A stretch of DNA of 64,000 bases, taken from NCBI GenBank assembly GCA_018340805.1, contig JACMZG010001914.1, positions 26,636,043 through 26,700,042 on the forward strand, read 5' to 3'. This stretch comes from Microvelia longipes (Eukaryota; Arthropoda; Insecta; Hemiptera; Veliidae). Shown here piece after piece: positions 11,246 through 23,693 of this stretch; position 1 is the stretch's first letter, and the number at the start of each line of letters is the position of its first letter. The notes below the pieces were generated by a model, which worked only from the letters and a program-made list of their open reading frames with translations, searched no databases and was not told where the DNA came from. The position numbers and the translations under genes are program-made.

Positions 11246-13480
11246 ACCGTACCTCCCTGTGTATTAATGCGAGAGAGTCAAAATATAAAATATCAAAGGA
11301 GATATAAATAATTGACAACCCTACTTATACGATAAAGTATTCTATAAAGAAATAAAAGCGACTGTAAATTATTAGAGAGAAAAGTAGTTAAATATAAAAA
11401 GCTGTTTAAGTTAAAGAGACAAGATATTGAGCTGTTAAAATATTTATTCATGAAACTATTTAAAAAGAACCTTAACTATAATATAATGGATACAATTTAA
11501 TTAAAACCAATTTAACATAAAACTCCATTCAAGGGGTTCCACCAAAAAGGATTACGAAGTGTCCAGTTTTATCTCATTTATCAGATAGTAAGGGAGTTTC
11601 CCTCTTTTTGGCTAAGAGATGGCAAAAAGAGGGCTTTTTGAGAAAGAATTTTCATTCCTGTGTTATTGATGATCTCTTAGGGGTAAAAGGTTAGAGGAAA
11701 AGCTCGTCTTTCAAGAGAGTCTGGAAAACCAAAAGAGATAAATGTGGCTGAAGAGAGAAGGTCTAAAGTTAATAGGTTAGACCTCTTTAAGGCCTGGGTT
11801 TATAACAAGGTTTGTATTAAGCAGGTTTGGAAAATATCTCGTGTTCACACCTAAGAAAAACCTTTAAATGTAATTTTAGAAAACCTTTAAAACTTTACTT
11901 CTCTAATATTAACTTAAAGAAAACGTTATTTATTCATGTTATAGACTAAGCAGAAAATAAATTAAGTAATGCAGTTTTAGAAGTAAATCTAAATATACGT
12001 AGTATGAGTAATGAACAAAAAATAACACAATAATAAACTAATATGACTTGTTACATCCTTCAGGCATATGTAATAAATAAAGAATATTATTATTATTCAT
12101 AGTAAGGTGATACAGGTAACTAATTTAAGAATTTAATGGTGTAATCGTAAAAGCGTACTTTTGGTATTTTCTTTCATACGGAATATAGAAGAAGATTGCA
12201 AAGTAAACATTCATTTTATAAATTTGTGATTTTTATAAGTAGGATGTGATTATTAGTATATTGGTTTCAAAAATATCTCCATAGAAAATAACCGAGTTAT
12301 TAAATATAAGTTTTAGAAATATTATAGCTTAGAATTTAAAGGTATAATTAAAGAGTACAAAAAGGACCGATTCTTAGTTAAGCTACTGTGAAAATTGGTA
12401 GACAAAAAAAAGCGAGAAAACTGGGAATGATAAGAAAATATGTAAAGGCAACGTTGGCAAGAACATGTACATAAAACGCAAAGCGCTAGACTAATAAATA
12501 AGTAAAAAAATGATACTATGCCAAAAACATTTTTCAAAAGGGGTTTTAAGAATAGCCTGTGATATTTGGGTATTCAGTTATATTAGTAAGATAATAAGTT
12601 TCTACTAAGGGTAGATACTTCAGGATTGTAGTTCATTCCATACTGCTGCATTGTTATTCATTTAGGAAAACTTGGATTCAAGCCCAGTTTCCACAGCAAT
12701 ATTAAGATGCAAGGAAGTAGTTTTGAGTCTAAAGTCGATGTATAAAACATTAAAAACTGTAACAAATTTTTATAACTTGACAAACAAGATTCTAATTTAA
12801 GAACTCCTTAAAATTCAATCAACTCCTTTTAGACTTACGTGCTAATAATTCCTTATAATTTGATTGTGCGTGCACATAATAGGAACAACCTAAACTTTAA
12901 TGATTGTTTCATAATGGGAAACACCCAGTGAAGAACTAAGAGTTGTTTTGATGAAAGGAAGTTTGACTTATAAGTTCGAACATTAGAAACATCTGAGTGG
13001 AAGTATCGGATTAACGTTGATTCAATTTTAAAGTTGATCCTTTTCCTGCGGTGTGATCCAGGGTGTGACGGTGGGTCCAGTTCTTTTATTAGCTTGTCGC
13101 ATCCTGACCATCATTTCCTTGGTGGTTTTAAGAAAGGGAGCATTGGTTCTGTAAATCCCTTTAACCTTGTTATGGTTGTTGGGATATAATGACTTTCTAT
13201 CCTTTAGGAAGCTTAATTCCAATGACAGTAAAGTTAACGGTGCTGAAGTAAAATTAAGTTCCCCCTCTCATTAAATCTTCCACTCCATAAGTCCATTAAA
13301 AACCTAAAAACCTTCTGGGAAGTCCACTCTATTGAGTATATTCTAGTCGTAGTTTCTACTTAAAAGCTATTCATCACTAATAATGTACACTTGCTTATAA
13401 TGTATCCTAACAAATTTGAAATGGAATCTTGGTAATAAACAGTATGTAAATATAAATAAAACATAAAGAACAAAATTCAA
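11246..13480. other. Unassigned DNA with two short open frames of unknown nature
   Basis: Two frames are less biased than the AT-rich noise. Positions 11687-11854 (plus) encode about 55 residues, including RLSRESGKPK and NRLDLFKAWVYNK, between stops. Positions 13028-13222 (minus) encode 64 residues, including KTTKEMMVRMRQANKRTG. I do not recognise either family. They may be transposon relics or isolated exons. The rest (11,246-11,680, 11,860-13,020 and 13,230-13,480) shows nothing. Confidence 0.3.
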
Positions 13481-13489
13481 GTACAATTG

Positions 13490-13892
13490 CAAGGTTTCAT
13501 CTCAATATCAGCATTAGTTAAATTTTTATCGAATAACATGTCGACATTTTTTTTGAAATTGTAAAAATCGGAAAATAATGCAATTGAGTTGAAATTTGGT
13601 GCAAGTGTATACCTTTACAAAATGGATAAGTACAATGTTCAATACGACAAGTCATAAAAAGTTAAGCAACATCGAGCGTGGTCAGTGCCTAGATTGGTGA
13701 CCGCTAGGAATGAAACGAATGTATTTACTATCTGAGGACGAGCAAAGCGAGTCCGAAGAGGTGTTGCAGCATAAATTTAACGACTTGCACATTCAAAGGA
13801 CGAGCGAGGAGAGAGAGAAGTGGAGAGGATGAGCGTAGCGAATCAGAGTGTATCAAGAAAAAATTCGAGGTACCCCGTACTTGATTTTTTAT
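13490..13892 (+). mobile_element. 5S-containing repeat family, plus-strand copy
   Basis: Contains the family's A/T-rich body ending in an AATGCAATTGAGTTGAAATT block, the 5S-like segment at 13651-13715 (AGTTAAGCAAC box and GGTCAGTGCCTAGATTGGTG box), the GGACGAGC-type boxes and the GGTACCCCGTACTTGAT terminus. The 5' part of the family is missing relative to the copy at 28.4 kb. Confidence 0.85.
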
Positions 13893-14210
13893 CATTATTT
13901 TAAAATTTTAAAGCATGACTAGTTTTCTCATATTTTCTCATATTATAGTTTATTTTTTCTGATATTCATAAAAATTATTTATAATTTTGTTATTTTTTTA
14001 TGCATTTCATATGTATTAATACTTTTTTGATTGTTTAATATTTTTTACCAGTCTTTTTCATTTTATTCTTACATCTTATATCAGTCTTTTTCTAATATTA
14101 ATACATGTACAATACATGTGCAATAAGAAAATGATATGTAACTTAATTTAACAGTTAGTTGTTTTGTCGGAGATTTTGTGGTATAGACTCATCATGATGT
14201 TTAATAAAAA

Positions 14211-14390
14211 AACACATACTAGAATTAAAACAATAGATATATTTTTCAACCACAATAGTGTAACCAACTAGTATAACTAGTTAGTCTGTAAACAGCTCTG
14301 ATGATGACGTAAAGTCGACACCGGTCAGTTATAGTTTCTTTTTTATACTATTGTGGTTGACAATATATTAATTGTTTTTAATTCTAGTTT
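14211..14390. mobile_element. Palindromic Penelope-type terminal-repeat insertion
   Basis: Arms at about 14211-14263 and 14345-14390 are diverged inverted copies (AGAATTAAAACAATAG... and ...AATTGTTTTTAATTCT, with ACCACAATAGT / ACTATTGTGGT). A hammerhead-like segment lies between them on the plus strand. Confidence 0.65.
14292..14332 (+). ncRNA. Hammerhead ribozyme, core-mutated
   Basis: CTGATGA at 14298-14304, stem II GAC/GTC around GTAAA, then GACA in place of GAAA (14317-14320), then CCGGTC. The minimal stem III ACCGGT followed by C fits Penelope hammerheads. Stem I can form (AGCT with AGTT, one wobble). The A-to-C change in the GAAA box predicts loss of cleavage. Confidence 0.6.
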
Positions 14391-16060
14391 GTTTTTGTTG
14401 TATACAGTATTTCTATTGTATTTTTAGAGTTTATTGTATTTTACAATTTTTAATTTTATTTTTTAGTTTACAACTTTAAATTACTTTATTAATATTATTA
14501 TTATGTTAAGTTTTTTTTTTCCCATTTTTTAATTTTTACATCTACATTTTATTTTATTAGCTATTGTTAATTTGGAGCAGTTCCGTTACTTTGTGAAATA
14601 AATAAATCATTATAGATTTGCTCATGAACTTAAAGCACCCTTTGGTTAAATTAATAGTTACACTGACTTGTGTTAACTTTTTTAATAACCATAATTTTCG
14701 GGATCAGTTCTATATTAATTATTCGCAAGTTAAGTTTGTTACGAACAAGAAACATTCAAAGTAACCTTCTTTCAACCTTAATCTGTCGAATCAAAAGCTA
14801 AGTTACAATTGTGTGATCGGTTGAGAGTAACAAGTTACAAACTTAACCTGCTTTAGAATCAATTTAATATTGTCACAAGTTACTCTAAAATCTATAGAAT
14901 TATAGAGAAGGAGTCAGGAAGATAAACCAATCATGAAAGAGAACATAAAGATACAAATGAAATTCTTCTGAAGTAAATTAAAGAAATAGATTAGAAGAAA
15001 TAATATAAGAATGTAAAAGGTAATTAATAAATTGATCAAATCACAATTCGTTCAACGCTAAAATTTGAAAAAATCTAATTAATAAATAGAAAGATGGAAA
15101 AGAATTTAAATTTTAGGAAGATTGATGACTGAACATCAAAATTTATAGATTAATAAGATGATGACCGGATACTACATGTTATGATGTTTTTTCCTTCAAG
15201 GTATCAATTTTAGAATTCGTATTTTGGTTTAGCAGCTAGTTGTTAAGGCGCTACAAAAAAGATTTTGTTCGAATTTTTTTTACTGAGTTTCGTAACATCC
15301 AGTTCTTCCCTTTTTCGAACAAGTTTATCAGTTAACCTGGACAGGAAACAACTTCCAGTTTCCTTCATACCGTCAAGTCTAGAAGCCAGAGGGGAAAACA
15401 AGAAACTTAAAGGATGAGTTGATAAACAAGTCCACGTGCTACCATAAAAACCCAGCTGGGGGATATAGTCGAGAAGACAAAAAACACGTTCTGCTATCAT
15501 GGACAGATGTCCAGTCCATTAGACCCTTCCATAACCACCCGGCTTCGTATATTTATATCATAGAAAAATTCCTACAACCTTTCAAGCATCAACAACTAAC
15601 AATAGAAATAAATATTATTTTTATCAATTTGAAAACGCTTATTATAAACGCATCCTCTACGAAAGTGTGTCAACCCTTTACATAACAAATGCTACCATTG
15701 CAACAACCTAAGATGCGTATGGTTTAGAATTAGTTCTGCTTCTTTGTTTATTCATCATTGTTAATAAGCGGTTTGTAACCATCAAATCTACTTATAATAA
15801 CAGTAAGAGTAATAATTTACCTACTACCGTAGGCATGGAAAAAAATTCCCTTTGACTGTAAAATATATGAGAGTTGTCGTACAATAAGATTAAAGTTAAA
15901 AAAATATTTAACAGAAACTAGAAAACGAAGGTAAGATATGAATTTCACTTAAATTAGAAACAAATAAAAACAGTAACAATTTAAATCAAGACACTCATTA
16001 AAAAACATCGCAGTAGCTATAGTAGCATAGCTACCGTAGATGCTTAATAAACTGCACAGG
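14391..16060. other. AT-rich DNA with an unrecognised open frame pair
   Basis: At 15243-15500 (minus, 85 codons) and 15419-15685 (plus, 88 codons), overlapping frames have fairly balanced composition, but neither shows a known motif. At most one could be real. Everything else here is featureless. Confidence 0.3.
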
Positions 16061-16065
16061 GTTTA

Positions 16066-16102
16066 GTGCAAACAAAACTGAACTCAGCAGTTTTGTTTGC
16101 AC
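16066..16102. repeat. Perfect hairpin, 15-bp arms
   Basis: GTGCAAACAAAACTG (16066-16080) and its exact complement (16088-16102) are separated by 7 bases. A second partial copy of the right arm's partner follows at about 16103-16115. A CCCACAGTGG...GCGAAACGTCGG block at 16,252-16,276 resembles the 3' half of a Penelope hammerhead, but the CTGANGA half is not visible. Confidence 0.75.
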
Positions 16103-16299
16103 AGTTCAGTTTTGTAGAGCATTGAGTTTTTATCCATGCCAGAAATAGAAACTGGCAATAAGAGGGGCTCGTCAGGGAAATATGAGCAAGTAAGAAATCC
16201 TGGTGTTGGCAACACTCTGACACAGAAATCCTAAGTCCCACAAAATACCCCCCACAGTGGAAGCGAAACGTCGGATTCTTCATCTACATTGACGTTTGA

Positions 16300-17020
16300 C
16301 GTAGTCACCGAAAGACCTAAATCTTCATGATATTTGCTTAGCTTAGATATTATTTAGTGTTATATGATCAGATTTACCAAATTTAAAAAATTTAAACTGA
16401 GAAAAGGTATTAGGAAAAACAAAATCCGTATTTCAAGAACAAGAGCTCCTAGACAAAATCATGAATGAGAGCTCAAAAAAGTTTAACCACCCTTATGGTT
16501 TCCTCACAATGAAAATAGAAAAAAGCCTTGAAACCAAATTGAAGAATGAAAATTCCTTCATTTTTTTGGTACTTTAGTTAAATAGATTGCTCTAGAGACT
16601 CATCAGTGTAGTTTTTCAAGAAACGTTAAAAATGTTGTAAGAGAGCAAAATTAAGATCAGGCCTAAATTAGACAGCAAACGAAAAACACAAATATTTTAC
16701 AATAGCAGAATTCTCTCGGCATCCAACAAGCAGTATATTTAATCAAAGAGCTTTAAAGTTGTGACAAGGCAATGAAGGGGCTCGAAAGCAGATCAATACA
16801 CAACTTTCCCTTCACCATAGCAGCGTGTTATTGCGAGGGCAACATCCAAATATTGATATTTGCCTGCGTGAGAGAATGTATATGAGTAATGTTAGTCAAT
16901 CAAACCACAATTAGGTTATGAATTATGTAATATATCACACAAAAAAATAAGTAAACTTATATTATATCAACCTAATCCACAATGCAGCATTTAGGACGAG
17001 TAACAGGAATTAAAATAAAA
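16300..17020. other. AT-rich DNA, nothing recognised
   Basis: No gene or repeat supported. Confidence 0.5.
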
Positions 17021-17044
17021 AATTTTCAAAGGAAATTCGCTAAA

Positions 17045-17340
17045 AGTTTGAAACAAAGGAATTTAAATCAAATAGAGCTTGAAATAAATGGGTTTAAATA
17101 AAATAAAATAGAGCTTGAAATAAATGGATTTAAATAAAATAAAATAGAGCTTGACATAAAGGAATTTAAATCAAATAGAACTTGAAGTAAATGGATTTAA
17201 ATAAAATAAAATAGAGCTTGAAATAAAGGAATTTAAATCAAATAGAGCTTAAATAAATGGATTTAAATCAAATAAAATAGAGCTTGAAATAAAGGAATTT
17301 AAATCAAATAGAGCTTGAAATAAAGAAATTTAAATTTAAA
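17045..17340. repeat. Minisatellite, ~58-62-bp unit of two similar halves
   Basis: About five units alternate AAAGGAATTTAAATCAAAT and AAATGGATTTAAATAAAAT, each followed by AGAGCTTGAAATA. The array starts directly after the terminal motif TTCAAAGGAAATTCGCTAAAA at 17023-17045. Confidence 0.9.
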
Positions 17341-17750
17341 AACGCTTTAAATTTCTTCAGTTTTACAGTTCCTTTTACAGTTCTCAGATGTAAAAGGAAT
17401 GATCGAAGTTGCTATAAATGTAAGAAGACCGTGAGATCGGTTTCTCGGAACCCTCTTAGCTTCCTAATTTCATTACGTTACCAAATTTCAAACACATTAG
17501 ATACGAATTCAACAACTGGTCTACTATAATTCTTTAAAGAAACCTAAATTTAAATTTTCCACTAGAATCTCAAAAGAAAAGAAACAACAATAGGAGTCAC
17601 CGCAGGAAATAGAGCTTGAGAGTGGTGTATACAATACCTTCATACCCTTTACAGCTTTATCTAAAACACGTATCTTGTTAACTTATATTTTTACATTAAA
17701 CAGGAGCTGTACAAAAAGTCATGAAATCTTACTAAAAACCACTTACGTGG
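17341..17750. other. AT-rich DNA, nothing recognised
   Basis: No gene or repeat supported. Confidence 0.5.
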
Positions 17751-17754
17751 TAAA

Positions 17755-18322
17755 AAGTCTTTGGTCCTTTTTGATGTAGGGAAAACAACTTTTCTGTCCC
17801 GCCAAGTCATGTTTGTTATGGTTGGAGACGGACATTGCCGTTCCAAAGTAAAGATGCAAGGTTAGCAATACTAAAGAGCCTTATATAAATTGAGAGGCAA
17901 TCATCAGTTTCTTCACCTTGGTGTGGCAATGGTATATGGTATACAGTTTCATTAGTGTTGGCAATGGTATATAGGGTGTAGTTCTACACTATATCGTATC
18001 CTTATCGTTTTATTCATTCATTTCTTTTGTATACTTCTGGATCTATGGAGGTAAGTAAAACTGCTAAAATCTGTTATGAATGATCTCCACTAACACCTGA
18101 ATATTTTGTTACCTCAAATTATAGTAAAAGAAGCTATACAACTCGTTCAACTGCTTGCACGCCGCCTAGGAGAAGAAGCTGATGATTGCCTCTCAATTTA
18201 AATAAGACTCTTTAGTATTGCCAACCTAGCAACTTTGAAAACGCCAATGACCGTCTCCAACAAAACGGAAATGACTTGGCGGGACAGAAATTTTATTCCC
18301 TATTTTTTTTGACCAAAGACTT
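17755..18322. mobile_element. Foldback element with ~155-bp arms
   Basis: Arms 17755-17914 and 18172-18322 are inverted copies with scattered differences, for example CCGCCAAGTCAT / ATGACTTGGCGG, TTGAGAGGCAATCATCAG / CTGATGATTGCCTCTCAA and GTCTTTGGTC / GACCAAAGAC. The ~257-bp spacer includes an ATGGTATATGGTATAC-type repeat and no open frame. No target duplication was identified. The family is unknown; it could be a MITE or a head-to-head pair of one repeat. Confidence 0.85.
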
Positions 18323-18349
18323 GAAGGGTAGATTTTTTTTATCACATTT

Positions 18350-19770
18350 TTTATATCTAGGTGATATATTTTCAACTGATCAAATTCCAGGGACAAAAAA
18401 TTCTCTTTTTGTATGAGTATGACTTATTATCTACATTTATATATATGTAATGTATAAGTATACATTATTTATATATACTTATTATCTATGTCTATATATC
18501 TGTATCTAGATAAAATAAAAATTACCTGAAAAAATTATTTTAGAACGTTCCTTTAATTTTTTTTTAAGTAAACTCAATTTATTTAGTTTGTTTTTACTTT
18601 TAAATCATAAACTTAATGAGATATTTTCTCTAGAAAGCCCAACAAATTTTAAGGAAAAAAATTGTAAAAAATAGCAACTACAGATGAACCTTGACCTTAT
18701 TTCTATGCTGAAGTGTTTTTAACGAGACTCTTAAAGAAAACTCGAGATTTTCCTTTGCCCTGGAGAAAAAATCTTTACTTTATAACTTGCTTTCAAAAGC
18801 TTAAGAGGCTTCAAAAATAAAAATTAAAAAAGTATAAAAAATCATTTAAAACGCTTTACACAAAATAAAAAAAAAATATGAAAAAGAAATATTAGCACGC
18901 AGGGTTGTAATTATTTCAAATAGAACCACTTAGTTTCTTTAAATTTAGATTATTTTAAATATATTCAACAAATATGATCTAAACGTTCCCCTTCCCCCCG
19001 GCCTTCCCGTTTTTCAGACGTATAAAGGGACTATAAAGGGACTAAATTTTATTTTAATTGTAAGTTATTATTACTTCAGACTGTGTTTATTAAAATACCT
19101 TCGAACACTAAGACACCCACTTAATGGGGGGAAACACTTAAATTTAATTATGGAAAGAATAATAAATAAAAATTGATAATAATAATAATAAAATAAATCG
19201 CTTAAGGACAATTAATAAATTTTTATATGATAAAGGAATATTCAAATGCAAATATGTAAAGTAATTTAAAAAAAAAAAAAAAAAAAAGTTTTCATCGATT
19301 CTTTTCCTAATACTGAACAGTGCGTGTAGTACTTAAGAGTGGAGCACGCACTATAAAAAAAAAAAAAAAAAAAAAAAAAAAGGGACAAAAATAGAAATTA
19401 GAAATTACAAACTAGTAAAAATAAAAAGTAGTGAACATAAAAATTAGTGCTACTCATTGGAGAGTCCCATATGATTTTTCTCATCACTTATAATATCTAA
19501 AACATAATTAATGCCAACATATTTTCAGGGGCACACTGGCTAGTAAGGGCGAGGGCGGTAGCCCTCCTAGGGCCCCTCACCCAAGGATAACATATTTTTA
19601 AGCTTATAATATATAAATACATTGATTTATTATAATTATGTAATATAGTCATAACACCAGAGTTAAAGACGCCAAATAGCCTAAGGTAGGACCGAAAGAG
19701 CTTTTAGGCACAGTTTTTTTTAAATACTTACAAATATTCTTAATTTGTTATTGTACACCTGAATCAAAGG
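18350..19770. other. AT-rich DNA with poly(A) runs
   Basis: Poly(A) runs at 19267-19288 and 19356-19381 flank about 65 bp that includes GTGCGTG...GCACGCAC, perhaps a processed insertion, though no source sequence was recognised. Around 19,530-19,570, GGGCGAGGGCGGTAGCCCTC is a GC-rich patch of unknown origin. Confidence 0.4.
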
Positions 19771-19773
19771 TCT

Positions 19774-20085
19774 TTAAGGTCTGATAGAAGAGATCGTCGA
19801 GATGTTTTGACAGAAGAGTTCGTCGAGATGCCTTGACAGATGAGATCGACGAGATACATGACAGAAGAGATCGTCGATATACTTTGACAGAGGAGTTCGT
19901 CGAGATGCCTTGACAGAAGAGATCGTCGAAATGCCTTGACAGAAGAGATTGTCGAGATGTCTTGACAGAAGAGTTCGTCGAGATGCCTTGATAGAAGAAT
20001 TGTCGAGATGCCTTGACAGAAGAGTTCGTCGAGATGCCTTGACAGAAGAGTTCATCGAGATGCCTTGACAGAAGAGTTCTGAAAT
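19774..20085. repeat. Minisatellite, 26-bp unit
   Basis: About twelve units of CGTCGAGATGCCTTGACAGA plus GAGTT or GAGAT. Because 26 is not a multiple of 3, the minus-strand 147-codon frame at 19774-20217 cycles through reading phases and gives a repeating S-R-R-T-L-L-S-R-H-L-D pattern. That length is an accident of few stop codons, not evidence of a protein. Confidence 0.93.
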
Positions 20086-20089
20086 AATT

Positions 20090-22040
20090 ACCTCATTAAG
20101 AGCGATCAATCGATCGAAACAAAACCAAATTACACAATCAAAAATAAATGACATATTTGCCAAGTCTAAAATACGATACCCGTAAATCCTTTGAAGGAAT
20201 GATTTCTCCAAAAACATAGTTTATGAGAAATGGAATTTTCACGAAACCTTAAGGATCTAACGGGTTTTCAGAGCGTAGAAATACAGAGCTGTGAATAGAC
20301 TCCATAACATCACATTTGATAGATGTTAATGTCCCTGAAATATTTTGAAAGCATTGGGGCATAAATATTCAGAAAAGAGGAACGGGGCCCACTTTCAGTA
20401 AACCACAGAAAACTAAAACCCATTAAAACTATAACTGTATGTCACTAAGTATTTTATCATACTGTTTATATATAAAAGACATATCACTCATTCTTATCAC
20501 GACTCCTGGTCTCCTAAACATACATGAGATCATTAAATTAGTCGGTTATAGATATAAATTTAACATTTTATAACGAGGTATTCACTAAGAAAATAAAACG
20601 CTAATGAAAAAACTAATAAGACTTTAAAAAAAAAAAAAAATTTTAACAGTTGTAATGTATCCATTTTTCTTTATTTCGACCTTAAATCAGAATTATCTTA
20701 AATTATTTTAGTATCAGTTAATCCGGTCAAACTCACGGCAATTTCATTCTTTCATGAGTATATCTTTGCCGAATTTCCTATATCCTTTATCGACGACGCT
20801 GCAGCAATTATTTTTCTCCCATAAAGGACCAATTTTATAATTAGTAATAATGCAATACTCTATTCGTAGAAATAAGTAAATTTTAATAAACAAGCGTGAA
20901 TAAGAAATGTGAAAGAAAAAGTCTCACAAAAATTTTCTTATAAGATATTAAAAACTTGGAAGTTTATAACTAAGTCAATATAGAAAGGTTCAGAAGATGA
21001 GACCAGAAAATCATCAAAGAAGTTGAAAAAATAAAGCTTATGCGAGTGCTGTCGAAGTGGCAGCGAAACATATCAACTTGAAATATTATAAATATAAAAT
21101 ATACAAAAATTTTAAAGAAACTGTATAAACTACATTTACATATTTCCGAAAAAATAAATTATGGATCGGTATTAGAAACTGATGAAATAAAAAAGAAAAT
21201 TCCATTATAAAATTGCATAAGTAATTTTTGATGCATCGATAATTCAGGAGCATGAAAAGACTGCATTACTTTATAATGTCTATCTATTAATCATTTTGGG
21301 TAACGAAAAAAATAGTTTTGTCTGATAAATGATAGGGTAGTAGTTCCTCTATTTCTTCACAGAAATAAAAAAGGGGTTGGAGTTGGAAACTAATAAACAA
21401 AAACAGAAGAATGGCTCTTAAATGAAGAGAAGTAGGATTGAATGATAGCAGTTTTTCTCAATAAAAAGTGAGAAGAAGCTAAAGACTCGAAAAAAGAAAA
21501 ATAGTAATGAAAAAAATAAGCAAGAACAATAAGAAAAAAATAAATAAAAAAGCGATAAAGTAATAAAGTAGAAAAATTACAGTAGTTGAATGAAGAAATC
21601 TAAAAGGTTAAAATGTAAAATAATTAGAACATAAGAAATTAAATGAAACAACTATTGAAACATAAGATTTTGAATTAAATAAAATTCTATTGGCATGTAA
21701 ATTCTGGCTCGGATGTCAGCAAGCCTAACGAATTTCACTTGAATTGCGTGTATTTTTGCTCAACAATATATACCTTGCTTAATGTTCTGTTCATGATTCA
21801 TAACCCAAAACATTTGCGTCTACTTACTAGTCAACTGTTTCCGAATTTTTCATAGGATATGCGTATATTTATTCTACAGGTTAAAAAAACACTAGTCATC
21901 ATTCTGAAATTGAAAATGCACAGATTTATCCCTACTAATATAATCCTTTGAACATTTCGGAAACCATTGAATAACAAATAGCAATGATACCATTCCAGGT
22001 TATAAATCATGATAAACATTATAGCAAGATATAAATGGTA
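20090..22040. other. AT-rich DNA, nothing firm
   Basis: No gene. A TCGAAGTGGCAGCGAAACATATC block near 21,050-21,074 faintly resembles a decayed hammerhead 3' half. Confidence 0.5.
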
Positions 22041-22049
22041 AAGCTAAGG

Positions 22050-22365
22050 TGCACGCATTTCAAAGGAAATTCGCCAGGCTTACGGAAAACCTCGCCAGAA
22101 TTATTTGGTTACTTAACATGCCCGTAACATTATTTTACTAAACCGAACTAAAATTTATATTAGTTATTATTTTTTTACTTATTTCATTTTTTGTCTTCTC
22201 GTCGATCTTTAGTTTTCTTTACTTTTTTCTTTAGACGTATCGACTCCAGACCGGTTTCATTCGACCCAGCGCTCCAAAACAAAACATAAATAATGAGCTT
22301 TCCCGACCTCGACTCTCACTATGCCGCCATCTTGTTACCAAATTCTCAAAGGAATTTGCTAAAAT
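22050..22365 (+). mobile_element. Fragment of the ACCGGTTTCATTCGA repeat family
   Basis: Shares with 36.4-38.5 kb the order CCAAAGGAAATTCGCC-like start, CGCCAGAATTATTT, then GTATCGACTCC...ACCGGTTTCATTCGA..CAGCG. It ends at the common terminus CAAAGGAATTTGCTAAAA. The middle is shortened relative to the copies at 27.2 and 36.5 kb. Confidence 0.65.
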
Positions 22366-22369
22366 TAAT

Positions 22370-23190
22370 AAAATAAAAATAATAATTGAATAGAGGGGAA
22401 ATTCATACAATAATAACAATACAGAGTTATACAGATATAAAATAAAGGTAACAAAACAAAAGTAAACAATAATAACATTAAAATACAAACAAAAATAAGT
22501 AATGATATAGGAATGCATAAAGAATATATATAATAATAAATAAATACGATCTAAGTATGACTTATAATATAGCAAAAAAATGACTAGATAAAATTATTCT
22601 AACAAAGGATTTGAGTAGCAAAGGAAGTAAAATAATATTAGGAAATAAATGGAGAACAAATTGAGTGCACTAATAATACCTATACGAAGATAGTGGAATA
22701 TATAGTGGATTTAGAGGGATATAATTATACCAAGGAATATTTGGATCAATAGTATGCGAAGGGAAGGTTATTTATAAGGTTATGTATGTGGTTATGCATA
22801 CATGAGTGTGAGAATATATGTATTAAATGGTATGTATATGAAGCTGTAGGTTTATACAATCGATTTCCCATTATACGAATATACATACATATTCATACGT
22901 CTCACTTAATATGATATGTTTATTAGAGTAGGGATATTAAAATGATAAATAGCTGGAGAAAAGTTGGAAAATATAAAGAATATGAGGTAGAAAATGAAGT
23001 ATTAGAGCTAATATATCTTTAAAATAGTTTATTATATAAAAGTATTTAACAAAATAGTAAAATAATTGTTTTAAATAGAATTTTTTCTTTATTATAAAAA
23101 TTACAGAGGCTAAAACTACTAAGGAAAGTAATCTCACTAAAAATATTAAACAAATTTTAAATTCATAAAACATATTCGCGTTTCTAAGTT
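22370..23190. other. AT-rich DNA, nothing recognised
   Basis: Highly T/A-biased; the minus-strand frames of 78 and 114 codons are rich in Y, F, L and I and have no motif. Confidence 0.5.
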
Positions 23191-23194
23191 TAAA

Positions 23195-23600
23195 TATAAG
23201 AGAGGCAGATTGGAGAGCTCAGCCCAACTTACTTGCCAGGCCGAGATCTATGCTTCAAATTTTATTCAAATTGATTCGTTCTTATTTGTCGTAAAGTCAA
23301 ATATTAAAGTGCTAAGCCCACATTAGTACAAGCTGGTCTGATCTCTTTTCTTTTTATTTTTCTCAGATTCCTTCGTCGGACATCGAATCAAATATTGGAG
23401 AGCCAGATAAGAAAGCTTAGCCCAGATTAGTACAACACGGGGTGAACTCGTTGCTTTCCATTTTCCTCAGATTGCTTCTCACCTATTTTTCGTAGAGACA
23501 AATAATAAAGAGCTAAATAGTTATCCAGAATAGCATTAGCTAGGCTGAGTTTATTGCTTTTTTACTTTTTCCCACATTGCTTCGTCCCTAGACAAGATGT
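23195..23600. repeat. Diverged tandem repeat, ~90-110-bp unit, four units
   Basis: Units start near 23195, 23298, 23388 and 23498. Each runs CAAATATT..AGAGC..AGCCCA.ATTAGTACAA, then a pyrimidine stretch ending CTCAGATTGCTTCGTC. Strong divergence between units implies an old array. Confidence 0.7.
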
Positions 23601-23693
23601 AGCAACCACTCGAGGAGAACACAATCAAGTATAAACAAGATAAAATAAATAATAAAAACTTAAGTTAGAAATTATATTAAAATACCAAGAAGA

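Noticed and set aside
16252..16276. Hammerhead ribozyme at GTGGAAGCGAAACGTCGG
   Set aside because: The second half fits Penelope-type ribozymes, but no CTGANGA box can be placed upstream with a stem, so I only mention it as a possible relic.
22231..22575. 114-codon minus-strand frame
   Set aside because: Its N-terminal part is AT-rich noise and its C-terminal part reads through a repeat-family copy; no membrane-protein family is recognisable beyond general hydrophobicity.
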